Source: CAUZIB01 sp963578805
GTDB taxonomy: Bacteria > Acidobacteriota > Vicinamibacteria > Vicinamibacterales > UBA8438
Direction: 5' to 3'
Assembly (NCBI GenBank): GCA_963578805.1
Contig: CAUZDY010000001.1
Coordinates: 62,001-126,000 of the forward strand
Length of the DNA stretch: 64,000 nucleotides
Positions 16,616 through 25,617 of the stretch are shown one piece after another. Each line of letters starts with the position of its first letter. The first letter of the stretch is position 1. A program made the position numbers and the translations under genes. The notes beneath the pieces were generated by a model. The model was not told the origin of the DNA and made no database searches. It was given only the letters and a program-made list of their open reading frames with translations.

Positions 16616-18968
16616 TGGCCGCCTCTTCCACTACATCACTTTGAGTGGTTTCGGTCGTCGGCTCCGGGGGAGGCCTGGCTGGCTCGTAGGCGAACTCGAG
16701 CGCGTCGTCGGTGTCACTTAGACCGATACTGACCGTTCCGCCGTTCTCAAGGCGACCAAAGAGAATTTCGTCCGTGAGCGGATTTCTGACCTCGGTCTGA
16801 ACCACTCGGCTGAGTGGTCGTGCGCCATAGCTTGGATCGTATCCCTTCACTGCCAGCCATTCGCGTGCGTTGGTTTCAAGCGTAATAGCGACACGCTGCT
16901 CTGCCAGCTGGGACTCCAGCTGGAGAATGAACTTCTCGACGATCATCTCCATCACATCGGGTGTGAGCGATCCGAAGGCGACAATCGCGTCGAGTCGGTT
17001 TCGAAACTCCGGACTGAACACCCGTTCGACTGCCGACTTCATGTGTCCCTTGGACGATGCGCCCTGGTCCTCGGTAAACCCGATGGCGCTAGCGCTGGCT
17101 TCACGGGAGCCAGCGTTGGACGTCATGATCAGCACGACGTGACGAAAATCAGCCTTCCGGCCGTTATTGTCGGTCAACGTGGCGTGGTCCATCACTTGTA
17201 GAAGGATGTTGTACACGTCCGGATGTGCCTTCTCGATCTCATCTAGGAGCACGATGCTGTACGGATGGGTGCGAACGGCGTCGACCAAGAGGCCTCCCTG
17301 TTCGAAGCCAACATACCCAGGCGGCGCGCCGATCAGTCGTGCGACGGCATGCTTTTCCATGTACTCACTCATGTCGTATCGGATGAACTCATTGCCTAGG
17401 TGGACCGCCAGTTGCTTAGCTAGCTCGGTCTTGCCCACTCCCGTTGGCCCTGTAAAGAGGAAGCACCCGGCGGGCCGGTCCAATTGGCCGAGACCCGCCC
17501 GGGCGCGTTTGATCGATGCCACCACAGCCGCGACGGCATCTGGTTGACCAAAGACGACCCGCTGGAGTGATTCGTCCAGGTTGCGGAGCCGCTCCTTGTC
17601 GGATGACGAGGCTTGCTTTTCCGGGATTCGCGCCATCCGGGCCACGACACGCTCGATATCTTCCGCCGAGACGACTGGCGGCGGCCGGTCGGCGTGCGTC
17701 TCCTCATCCTTGTTGGTCTGGTTGATGGCAAGGACAGCACCGGCCTCGTCGATCACGTCGATCGCGCCATCAGGGAGTCGTGATTCACGCAGGTGTCGGC
17801 TGGCGAGTTTCGCCGCCGTGGCCAGAGCTTCGTCCCCGTATGTCACGTGATGATGCGATTCGTAGTGCGTCTTGAGTCCTTCGAGGATTTTCGTTGTCTC
17901 ATCGACCGACGGTTCCTCCACGATGATTTTTTGCAGCCGGCGTGCCAGACCGCGGTCCTTTTCGATCTGTTTGTACTCCTCGAAGGTCGTCGAACCGATC
18001 ACTCGTAGCTCTCCGGTCGCGAGGACCGGCTTAATCAACGTCGCGAGATCCATCGTTCCACCGGTCGTGGCACCGGCACCGACAGTGGTATGGACCTCGT
18101 CGATAAGTAAGACCGGCTTCGGGTAATCTCTGAGTGCGTCGACGACCGCTTTGAAGCGTTCTTCGAAATCACCGCGAAACCTTGTCCCGGCGAGCAGCGC
18201 CGCCGTGTCGAGCGAAAAGACTTCCGCACCCTTAAGGCGGTTTGGCGTATCGTCGCTCAACAGCTGAATCGCGAGCCCTTCCGCCAGAGCGGTTTTTCCG
18301 ACGCCAGCGTCCCCTACAAACACTGGGTTGTTCTTTTGCCGGCGGCAGAGAATCTCCATGGTTCGGCGAAGCTCGGCGACGCGGCCTATAAGTGGGTCCA
18401 GTTGATTATTCTTAGCGCGCTCCGTCAGGTTCACTGTATAGGCGGACAGTGGGTCATGCGCTGTTGCCGGTCCCTCTTCACTGACGCCGGCGTCGGCTCC
18501 ATCACTCGGAGCTTCGCTCTCACCGGTAATGAGCGGGACCTTCGAGACACCGTGGGAAATGTAGTTGAGAACATCGAGACGGTTGATACCCTGTATTTCA
18601 AGCAACTGCGCCGCGTATGCCTTCTGCTGCTGCAGAATCGCAGCCAGCACGTCACCCGACCTGACCTCGTCTTTCCCGGCGCTCTGGACGTGCAGGACTG
18701 CTGTTTGCAACACCCGTCGAAAGCCAAGTGTCTGGGCTGGTTCCCTGGCGTGCTCCCTCTTGTTGAGTGTTTCGAGAGTGCCCAAGAACTCGTCCAGCGT
18801 CCGGCGAAGACTGGGAAGGTCCGCTCCGCAGGCCGCCAGGATTCGCTCCCCTTCGGGGTCGTGCGCCAGGGCATACAGCAGGTGTTCCAGTGTGAGGTAC
18901 GTATGCCGTCGCGATGCGGCCTCTCGATACGCGACATTAAGAATAAGCTCGAGCGATGCGCTAAACAT
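16608..18968 (-). CDS. clpA: ATP-dependent Clp protease ATP-binding subunit ClpA
   Basis: This is the Hsp100 unfoldase of the ClpAP protease. The 786-residue protein has an N-domain (LEHLLYALAHD), a first AAA+ module with Walker A GDAGVGKTALAEG and Walker B VLLIDEVHT, and a second AAA+ module with GPTGVGKTELAKQ and IVLLDEIEKAH. An IGF tripeptide (ASAIGFTEDQG) in the second module is the ClpP-docking loop, so it should pair with ClpP. The C-terminus carries an acidic Glu/Thr/Pro-rich tail. Ten bases separate it from clpS upstream, and it overlaps grpE downstream. clpP is not in the window. Confidence 0.96.
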   Translation of the reverse strand: MFSASLELILNVAYREAASRRHTYLTLEHLLYALAHDPEGERILAACGADLPSLRRTLDEFLGTLETLNKREHAREPAQTLGFRRVLQTAVLHVQSAGKDEVRSGDVLAAILQQQKAYAAQLLEIQGINRLDVLNYISHGVSKVPLITGESEAPSDGADAGVSEEGPATAHDPLSAYTVNLTERAKNNQLDPLIGRVAELRRTMEILCRRQKNNPVFVGDAGVGKTALAEGLAIQLLSDDTPNRLKGAEVFSLDTAALLAGTRFRGDFEERFKAVVDALRDYPKPVLLIDEVHTTVGAGATTGGTMDLATLIKPVLATGELRVIGSTTFEEYKQIEKDRGLARRLQKIIVEEPSVDETTKILEGLKTHYESHHHVTYGDEALATAAKLASRHLRESRLPDGAIDVIDEAGAVLAINQTNKDEETHADRPPPVVSAEDIERVVARMARIPEKQASSSDKERLRNLDESLQRVVFGQPDAVAAVVASIKRARAGLGQLDRPAGCFLFTGPTGVGKTELAKQLAVHLGNEFIRYDMSEYMEKHAVARLIGAPPGYVGFEQGGLLVDAVRTHPYSIVLLDEIEKAHPDVYNILLQVMDHATLTDNNGRKADFRHVVLIMTSNAGSREASASAIGFTEDQGASSKGHMKSAVERVFSPEFRNRLDAIVAFGSLTPDVMEMIVEKFILQLESQLAEQRVAITLETNAREWLAVKGYDPSYGARPLSRVVQTEVRNPLTDEILFGRLENGGTVSIGLSDTDDALEFAYEPARPPPEPTTETTQSDVVEEAASE

Positions 18969-18977
18969 GACGACGGG

Positions 18978-19304
18978 TCACCCTCCCTGAAGCACAGCCT
19001 GTAGAGGGAATCCCTCCCGCTGGGCCATGTCCCGCACGCTGTCGACTTTGGTTTCAGCGACTTCGTGCGTATACGTTCCACACGTGGCCTGCCCCTGCGT
19101 GTGCACCTGCATCATCAGACGAAAGGCTTCGGCCGGGCTCTTCTGGAACATGCCCTCGAGCACGCTCACCACAAACTCCATCGTCGTGTAATTATCGTTG
19201 AGGAGCACCACCCGATACATTTTGGGCGTTTTTGTTTTGTGCTGTCTCCGTTCGAGAACGGCATCTCCTGGCGCCGTGACGCTGGGTTTTTCTGGATTGC
19301 TCAC
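18978..19304 (-). CDS. clpS: ClpS, adaptor for ClpA (N-end rule)
   Basis: This adaptor delivers substrates with bulky N-terminal residues to ClpAP. The core is unmistakable: YRVVLLNDNYTTMEFVVSVL, then VHTQGQATCGTYTHEVAETK. From the GTG at 19304 it is 108 residues, normal for ClpS, with a flexible N-terminal arm. An in-frame ATG at 19358 would add 18 residues but would place the coding region over a palindromic site. The ribosome-binding site of the GTG is poor, so the start is not settled. It is the first gene of the clpS-clpA-grpE unit. Confidence 0.93.
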   Translation of the reverse strand: MSNPEKPSVTAPGDAVLERRQHKTKTPKMYRVVLLNDNYTTMEFVVSVLEGMFQKSPAEAFRLMMQVHTQGQATCGTYTHEVAETKVDSVRDMAQREGFPLQAVLQGG

Positions 19305-19333
19305 GTCCTTAATCTTCAGTGTACTGTTTCGGC

Positions 19334-19356
19334 GCGTCAAAATGACGCACTGACGC
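19334..19356. promoter_or_regulatory. Palindromic site GCGTCA-AAA-TGACGC plus a third half-site
   Basis: Between divergent clpS and the metallo-hydrolase gene lies a perfect palindrome (19334-19348), followed two bases later by another TGACGC (19351-19356). The spacing and symmetry suggest a dimeric regulator site serving one or both genes. It could also form a short hairpin. No regulator is identified. Confidence 0.4.
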
Positions 19357-19376
19357 ATAGTACAATCCCGCCATCC

Positions 19377-20300
19377 ATGGAGACGATAGCCCGAGGCATT
19401 CTGTATGGGGACCTGAATTTCCTCGGCCGCCCGCGTGTGATTGCGACTGCGGTTCTACAGAGTCCTGGCGGTGTGGTGCTGGTCGATCCTGGACCATCAA
19501 GCTGTCTGGACGCGCTCCGCGCGTCGCTGGCTGATCATGGGATCAGTCTAAGCGACGTGAGGGCGCTGCTGCTCACTCACATTCATCTCGACCACGCAGG
19601 GGCAACAGGTTCTATCGTCAAGGAGAACCCGGAGATTGACGTTTATGTGCACGAGGTGGGAGCTATGCATATGGCCGACCCGGCCAAGCTCCTAGCCAGC
19701 GCCGCCCGTCTATACGGAGCGGAAATGGACCGGCTTTGGGGTGAATTCCTTGGCGTACCCGAGCGCAACCTGCGACGACTGAGTGGTGGGGAGCGGATCA
19801 CTGTGGGAGACCGCGAGTTGGATGTGGCGTACACCCCCGGCCACGCGTCCCATCACGTGGCGTACTTCGATACAGCAAGCGGTGTCGCGTTTGTCGGTGA
19901 TACGGCCGGGGTCAGGATCGGGGAAGAGCTGTTCTCGATGCCACCGACGCCCCCACCCGATATCGATATCGACAAATGGAAGCAGAGCATCGAACTGATC
20001 CGTACCCGGCGGCCGTCTACACTGTTCATGACTCACTTCGGGCCGCACGAGGACACCGACGCTCATCTCGACGCGGCCCTCGAGCACTTGGATGCCATGG
20101 CCGAAATGGCCCGGCGCCATCTGGAACGTGACGAAGACGACAGCGATCGGATGCAGGGGTTCGCAGAAGAAATGCGGGTCTATATCCTCCGGCATGTCTC
20201 GCCCAACGCCGCCGCACAGTACGATTCGGCGGCGCCGTTCAAGATGTGCTGGCTCGGACTCGCGCGGTACTGGAAGAAGCGCGGTGTTGGGGTGCCGTGA
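19377..20300 (+). CDS. Metallo-beta-lactamase-fold hydrolase
   Basis: This 307-residue cytoplasmic MBL-fold protein has the metal motif LLTHIHLDHAGATG near residue 65, a later histidine in TPGHASHHV and an aspartate in FVGDTAG. This matches glyoxalase II/MBL hydrolases with two metal sites. A C-terminal helical extension of about 90 residues is rich in charged residues and includes FGPHEDTDAHLDAALEHLD. The ATG at 19377 is preferred because upstream sequence in the same frame overlaps clpS in reverse. The substrate is unknown. It is divergent from clpS, with the palindromic site between them. Confidence 0.85.
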   Translation: METIARGILYGDLNFLGRPRVIATAVLQSPGGVVLVDPGPSSCLDALRASLADHGISLSDVRALLLTHIHLDHAGATGSIVKENPEIDVYVHEVGAMHMADPAKLLASAARLYGAEMDRLWGEFLGVPERNLRRLSGGERITVGDRELDVAYTPGHASHHVAYFDTASGVAFVGDTAGVRIGEELFSMPPTPPPDIDIDKWKQSIELIRTRRPSTLFMTHFGPHEDTDAHLDAALEHLDAMAEMARRHLERDEDDSDRMQGFAEEMRVYILRHVSPNAAAQYDSAAPFKMCWLGLARYWKKRGVGVP

Positions 20301-20341
20301 GACAGGCAGAGCGCGGGCGAGCGTTCTTGTGGCGAGTGCCC

Positions 20342-21643
20342 CTACACACCAGGAACTGGGTTCCCGGCGATCCAGACCGACTCGATTTCTCGGGTGTTCC
20401 GAATGTCTTCCAGGGGGTTGGCGCCGAGAATAATGAAGTCGGCCCACTTGCCGGTCTCGAGCGTTCCAAGCTCGTCATCTATCCACATGCATCGAGCGGC
20501 TTCACCGGTTGATGCCACGATCGTACGTAGCGGCGTCAGGCCGGCCTCCACCATCAGCTCCAGTTCACCGTGCTCGAAGTACCCTTGGAAACGTCCCGCC
20601 GGACCGGTATCGGTGCCCATCGCGATTCCTACGCCGGAGTCAGCGAGTGCCTTCAAATTGGCCTTGGCTTGTTCGAGGGCCTCTTTATAAATTGGGGCTG
20701 TGCGGCTGTTCTGGACTGGCTCTTGATAGGCTGGTGACGCAAGTTCTTCAACGACCGCCGGGTCGGCCTCCTTCAAGAAGAACGGATCATCAAACCACTC
20801 GGGGCGGGATGCGTAGACAAACGTCGACACTTCACGCATCAGCGTTGGGCAGTAACAGACGTCGTTCTCTGTCAAGAGGGCGACCAGCTGGTCGTCGACG
20901 GCTCCATCTCGCACACTATGAGCGATCAAGTCGGCACCCGCTTCGAGTAACCCCTTCGCGTCGTCCAGGTAGTACAGATGCGCCGCAAGACGCAAACCTC
21001 TGTCATGCGCGGTGTCGATGACCGCCGTATAGATATCGGACGGCATCTTCTCAGTGGAGCCGAGGTTGTCGTCAACCCTTATTTTAATGAGGTCCGCGCC
21101 CATATCAGCCGCTGCGTTAACACGCGTAGCCGCTTGTGCGGGTGAATCGGCCGTGATGACCGGACCGGCTAGATACAGGCGCGCACGGTCGAGGCCGGGT
21201 CCTTGGCGGTCGCGGACCGAGACGCCGGCGGGTCCTCCGCCGCCTAGGCTGAAGACCGTGGTCACGCCATAGCGTGCATAGAGCCCCAGCTGATATTCGA
21301 TATGCTCCTCGGTGTAGAAGGACGGGTCTGACTCCAGCCCACGCACATCGTTGACATGGCCGTGGGCGTTGATCAGTCCCGGAATGATCGTCTTACCCGA
21401 AACATCTAACTGGTGGGCATCGGCCGGAACATCGACCGCATCGCCGGCTGCCTCAATCCGCCCATCACGGACCAGAAGGGTTCCGGTCTCGATCACGGTG
21501 TCGCCGTTGCCGATAATCAGCCGCGCGCCAGTGAAGGCGGTCAACCCGGGTGTAAGCGCGACCGGTTCTGGCTCTGGGGTCCCACAGCTCGCGACGGCCA
21601 CAGACAGAGCGATCAAAAAGCCGAACCGTGTGTGTGTATTCAT
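20342..21643 (-). CDS. Amidohydrolase-family lipoprotein (imidazolonepropionase-like)
   Basis: This 433-residue metal-dependent amidohydrolase begins with a lipoprotein signal (LIALSVAVASCGTPEPEP), so it should be exported and lipid-anchored. The beta sandwich is followed by GLINAHGHVND, the first metal motif HxH. LRLAAHLYYLDDAKGLL and LIAHSVRDG supply later metal-site histidines. GIAMGTDTGPAGRF contains the catalytic Asp. The C-terminal DLxxGKWADFIILGANP pattern is typical of the superfamily. ATG 21643 is preferred over 21700 because it starts the signal peptide. It probably cleaves a cyclic amide or dipeptide; the substrate is unknown. Confidence 0.86.
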   Translation of the reverse strand: MNTHTRFGFLIALSVAVASCGTPEPEPVALTPGLTAFTGARLIIGNGDTVIETGTLLVRDGRIEAAGDAVDVPADAHQLDVSGKTIIPGLINAHGHVNDVRGLESDPSFYTEEHIEYQLGLYARYGVTTVFSLGGGGPAGVSVRDRQGPGLDRARLYLAGPVITADSPAQAATRVNAAADMGADLIKIRVDDNLGSTEKMPSDIYTAVIDTAHDRGLRLAAHLYYLDDAKGLLEAGADLIAHSVRDGAVDDQLVALLTENDVCYCPTLMREVSTFVYASRPEWFDDPFFLKEADPAVVEELASPAYQEPVQNSRTAPIYKEALEQAKANLKALADSGVGIAMGTDTGPAGRFQGYFEHGELELMVEAGLTPLRTIVASTGEAARCMWIDDELGTLETGKWADFIILGANPLEDIRNTREIESVWIAGNPVPGV

Positions 21644-21717
21644 CGACTGCACCTCATCTTGACACGGTCCCCAATGGGAGGCTGACCATTCACGACTCAC
21701 GATGCGAAATTCTCTTC

Positions 21718-24435
21718 TTATTGTTCTTGTTGCAACCTCTGTAGCACGTCACCGAGCCGCTCGATCTCTTCGCCGTAGCGGGCCCAGTCACCGTTACGTT
21801 GGGCCTCGAGTGCAAGCGTGTAGGATTCCTGGGCCGCCTGTGTCAATGGCCGTGACGTCGACACAAGGTTCTCGGCCAGCGGCACCCCTGGCTGACCGAC
21901 CGTTGGTTCGGTGTCCGCCAGGATCGTAGACGGTGTCGCGGGAGACGACCCCCGTGTCGACCCATCAAAAAGACGGGTGAGCGCGAGGTCGAGGGTTGCC
22001 TCCATCACGATCTGATTCTGATAAGCGACGACCACCTGCTTCAATTCAGGGATTCTCCCACCCGAGGCACGGAGGTAAATTGGACGGACATACAGCAATG
22101 CCTCTTCGATCGGAATCACCAGAAGTGTTCCCTGAATTACCTCAGAGCCTTGCTGATTCCAGAGCGTGATTTGAGGTGATATGTCTTGATCCTGGTTGAT
22201 TCGAGCGACGACCTGGGACGGACCGTAGACCAGTTTCTGCTTTGGAAACTGGAACACCAGCATCCTGCCGTAGACATCACTGTCGCTTCGGGCGATCATC
22301 CACGCCGCGAGATTGTTTCTCCCTCGTGGCGTGAAGGGCAACATTTGGATGAACTCTGCTTTCTCTTCTCCGGGCAGTCGCATGACGGTGTAGTACGGCT
22401 CCATCTGCTCACTGTCGACGACGGGGACCTCCCACTGATCCTCGCGGTTGTAGAACACCGACGGGTTGGTCATGTGGTAGGTTGAGTACATGGACGCTTG
22501 CAGAGAGAAGATCCCTTGGGGATAGCGAAGATGGCTTTGCAATTCCACGGGCATCGTGTCGAGAGGGGTCAAAAAGCCAGGGAACACCTTCCCCAGGGTG
22601 GCCGCAATCGGATCGTTCGGGTCGGCGAGATAGAAGGTGGTGGTGCCGTGATAGGCGTCGATCACGACTTTTACCGAGTTCCGGATGTAATTGATGCCGC
22701 TTCCAGCCGGTGTCGAGTACGGATAATTGTCGGTTGTCGTGTAGGCGTCTCTGATCCAGAACAACCGGCCGTCGGCGATCACGAGGTACGGATCCGAGTC
22801 GTACTCCAGAAACGGGGCAATCGCCATAACTCGTTCCGAGATGTTCCGATGGATGATGATCCGACTGCTGCTGTTGAGCTGGCTGCTGACCAGGATTTCG
22901 TACGACTTAAAGCGAAGGCTGAAGAAGAGTCTTCGCAGGAGGCTTCCCAGATCGACACCACCCGTCCCGTCGTATCGCGTCGAGATGTTGTCGTCACCCT
23001 CGGGATAGTGAAACTCGTCGGTATTGGTGTTGACGACGACATAATCGTTCGATAGCTCACCAAAGTAGATGCTGGGTTCATCGACGAAGAGGTCAGTCTC
23101 TGAGGTTGGCGGGAGATCTCTGAGAAACAGCACAGGTAACCCTTCCGGGGTGACCTCGTTGACTGGACCCATCGCGACTCCAAGCCCATGTGTGTACTGC
23201 AGCCGCTCATTGATCCACGAGCGGTTGGGGAGGCTGCTCGAGTTCAGCTCACGGGTGGAGAGCATCGTCTGGCGATACTCGCCATCGACGATGTAACGGT
23301 CATCGTCGACCGACGCAAATTCGTAGTACGTCCGGATTTCTTGAATCTGTCCAAACGTGTCGAGTAGAGGCTGATGGTCCCACAGCCGAACGTTGTTGAT
23401 TGTCTCGGCGTTATTCTCTATGTCGGACATCGACAACGTCGCGTCGCCAGACACCTGACGTTCCTCGATTTTGTCGAGGTCGAATGCCTGCCGTGTCGCG
23501 GCGATGTTGTGGGTGAGGTAAGGCGCTTCTCGGGCCTGTTCGTCAGGGGTTACCACGAACTGCTGGAACAGCGAAGCGATCCCACCACTGCCCATCAAGA
23601 CCAGCACGTACCCTGCGACGGCCGCACCGACTGGCCACATCGTCGATGACAGAGCCGCGTAGGCGGCGGCAAGAGCGCCAGCACCAGCCACGATCGTCAG
23701 TACCAGCAATGCCGGGAGTCGGATCGCCTCATCGGCGTAGGACACGCCGTGGAGGATGCCACCGGGGGTCGTCAGCGTGCGTGGCATGTCGAGATAAGCG
23801 CCGGCAGCGAGCAGGACGAAAATCACCGCGACCAGCATCGCCAGATGCTGTCTGGGCTTCGGGTCAACCGACAGACCTTCCGGTCCAACCACAAGTTGCC
23901 CCGTGACGACATATGCGGCTACGGCGCCGACGAACGAGAGAACAACGATTCCAAGACCGGTATATCTCACGAGATCGAGGAAGGGCAGCGTGAAGATATA
24001 GAACGCAGCGTCCCGATCAAAGAATGGGTCGACCTGGCCGAAGGGCGTCTGATTAAGGAACTGCAGCACTACCAGCCAGTTGCTCGACGCGATTCCAGAG
24101 ATAAACAGCGCAAGTACGCCTGACAAACCCGCTGCCAGGAATCCGAGGTGCCGTCGCTCCAGCACAATTGGCTGAAGGTCTCCACCACCCGGGAATACTG
24201 TGAATGGCCGGTTGGGTCCCCTCACTGCGAGTCGAAGATTCGTAAAAAGAAAGGCAAAGGCACCCGCAAAGACGGCGACACCAAGTAAACCTTTTGTCGC
24301 CAGGGTCTTGAAGAATATCGGCTGGAACTCGGTTTCCCCGAACCAGAGCCACTCGGTGTAGATTCCGGCGAACGAGGGCAGGAGGATTAGAAGCAGGAAC
24401 GCAAACAGCGCAATAACAATCAATCGTATCGGCAT
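21718..24435 (-). CDS. UPF0182 family large membrane protein
   Basis: This 905-residue protein has about seven hydrophobic helices in the first 290 residues, beginning MPIRLIVIALFAFLLLILLP, then a large soluble domain. The soluble domain contains YTHGLGVAMGPVNEVTPEGL, YFGELSNDYVVV, and LFWIRDAYTTTDNYPYS, all typical of UPF0182 proteins found in Actinobacteria, Cyanobacteria and Acidobacteria. The C-terminus is charged. The ATG at 24435 places the first helix at the N-terminus. The family has no established function. Confidence 0.9.
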   Translation of the reverse strand: MPIRLIVIALFAFLLLILLPSFAGIYTEWLWFGETEFQPIFFKTLATKGLLGVAVFAGAFAFLFTNLRLAVRGPNRPFTVFPGGGDLQPIVLERRHLGFLAAGLSGVLALFISGIASSNWLVVLQFLNQTPFGQVDPFFDRDAAFYIFTLPFLDLVRYTGLGIVVLSFVGAVAAYVVTGQLVVGPEGLSVDPKPRQHLAMLVAVIFVLLAAGAYLDMPRTLTTPGGILHGVSYADEAIRLPALLVLTIVAGAGALAAAYAALSSTMWPVGAAVAGYVLVLMGSGGIASLFQQFVVTPDEQAREAPYLTHNIAATRQAFDLDKIEERQVSGDATLSMSDIENNAETINNVRLWDHQPLLDTFGQIQEIRTYYEFASVDDDRYIVDGEYRQTMLSTRELNSSSLPNRSWINERLQYTHGLGVAMGPVNEVTPEGLPVLFLRDLPPTSETDLFVDEPSIYFGELSNDYVVVNTNTDEFHYPEGDDNISTRYDGTGGVDLGSLLRRLFFSLRFKSYEILVSSQLNSSSRIIIHRNISERVMAIAPFLEYDSDPYLVIADGRLFWIRDAYTTTDNYPYSTPAGSGINYIRNSVKVVIDAYHGTTTFYLADPNDPIAATLGKVFPGFLTPLDTMPVELQSHLRYPQGIFSLQASMYSTYHMTNPSVFYNREDQWEVPVVDSEQMEPYYTVMRLPGEEKAEFIQMLPFTPRGRNNLAAWMIARSDSDVYGRMLVFQFPKQKLVYGPSQVVARINQDQDISPQITLWNQQGSEVIQGTLLVIPIEEALLYVRPIYLRASGGRIPELKQVVVAYQNQIVMEATLDLALTRLFDGSTRGSSPATPSTILADTEPTVGQPGVPLAENLVSTSRPLTQAAQESYTLALEAQRNGDWARYGEEIERLGDVLQRLQQEQ

Positions 24436-24618
24436 AGAACCTTTAGTATCTTGGAAGGTTAAGCCGTTGCGCCGCATCTGTCCAGGAAGACGGTTCCTTG
24501 CGACGTATCGGGCACGGGGTAACGCGGAGTGGAATAAGCCCACACAAGCGGAACGAGCATGAGCCTTGTCTCGGATCGTGCGGCAGCATCAGTTCAGAGC
24601 TAAACGAATATAGGTGTC

Positions 24619-25101
24619 GTGCGGTATCCTTCCCGGGTGGCGCTTCACGTGGGGGATTCTGCTCCAGACTTTGAGTTGGCCTCGCACCGCGGGGAACAGA
24701 TCAGGCTGTCACGCTTTAGGGGCCAGAAATGTGTAATTCTGGCGTTCCACCCGCTGGCCTGGACGCCGGTATGTACCAATCAGATGATCAGTTACGAGGA
24801 TGACTACGCCTGGTTCGCCGAACATGACACCCATGTGCTCGGAGTGGGTGTTGATGCAGTGCCCTCGAAGAGCGCCTGGGCGAAGAGTCTGGGCGGGGTG
24901 TCGTTTGACCTGCTTAGCGATTTTCATCCGCAGGGCGCCGTCGCCGCCGCTTACGGTGTCGCACGGGACGACGGGATCTCCGAGCGTGCGGTGTTCATTG
25001 TGGACAAAGAGGGGGCGGTCGCGTTTGCCAAGGTCTATGACATCCCGACGCTGCCCGACACCGCAGAAGTAAAAGCGGTGATTGAACGGTTGAGGGAATA
25101 G
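24619..25101 (+). CDS. Peroxiredoxin (AhpC/TSA or AhpE type)
   Basis: This 160-residue thiol peroxidase has the peroxidatic Cys52 in the motif HPLAWTPVCTNQ (consensus PxxxTxxC). The N-terminal pattern VGDSAPDFELASHRG and the Arg in SERAVFIVDKEG are typical. No clear resolving Cys is seen in the second half, so it may be a 1-Cys type reduced by another thiol protein; the downstream disulfide oxidoreductase is a natural candidate. The start is GTG 24619, or GTG 24637, which would begin VALHVGD. It is the first gene of a run on the plus strand. Confidence 0.9.
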   Translation: MRYPSRVALHVGDSAPDFELASHRGEQIRLSRFRGQKCVILAFHPLAWTPVCTNQMISYEDDYAWFAEHDTHVLGVGVDAVPSKSAWAKSLGGVSFDLLSDFHPQGAVAAAYGVARDDGISERAVFIVDKEGAVAFAKVYDIPTLPDTAEVKAVIERLRE

Positions 25102-25158
25102 GCCAGTCTAGACAAACAACACTGGGTTACGGTAGATACATCCTCGGGTCACGATCTC

Positions 25159-25617
25159 ATGTCGAAAAAGTATCGTCAGCGCGGCTATCAAGACGAGCCG
25201 CCCGACGGACCACCTGGCGGACGCGAAAACAAGCGCGGCGATACGCGAGAGCGTGGACCGCGTCGCGGATATGGTCCGCGGGAGCCCCAGAAGGTGAACA
25301 TGCCGGGTTTCCGGGACGTTCTGAAATGCGCGCGCTGCGGGCACGGGATCGATAAGCTAGTCGAGCTCGACACGCAGTGCTCAAAGTGTTCGAGTGACCT
25401 ACACAGCTGCGCACAGTGCACGTGGTTCGATTCCGGGAGTCCACTCGAATGCGGTCAGCCAATCCCCAATCGGGTCTCGCCAAAAGACACGCGAAATAGC
25501 TGCACCCACTATGACGCCAGAGTGACCGTCGAACGAGAGACGCGCTCCACAATCACATCACTCACATCGAAGCCGGACAGTGGCGCCCGTCAAGCCTTTG
25601 ATGACCTGTTCAAGTGA
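25159..25617 (+). CDS. Zinc-ribbon-like protein with basic N-terminus
   Basis: This 152-residue protein has a Pro/Gly/Arg-rich disordered first third and a Cys-rich middle: KCARCGHGIDK, QCSKCSSDLHSCAQC, then ECGQ and NSCTHYDARV. The four CxxC-like clusters with a terminal Cys/His suggest two zinc sites. The basic N-terminus could bind nucleic acid. No enzyme domain is present. Its stop overlaps the GTG start of the disulfide oxidoreductase (GTGA at 25614-25617), so the two are likely translated together. Function unknown. Confidence 0.6.
   Translation: MSKKYRQRGYQDEPPDGPPGGRENKRGDTRERGPRRGYGPREPQKVNMPGFRDVLKCARCGHGIDKLVELDTQCSKCSSDLHSCAQCTWFDSGSPLECGQPIPNRVSPKDTRNSCTHYDARVTVERETRSTITSLTSKPDSGARQAFDDLFK

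Noticed and set aside
18336..19004. 222-codon plus-strand ORF over clpA/clpS
   Set aside because: Shadow of clpA in the opposite strand; no motifs.
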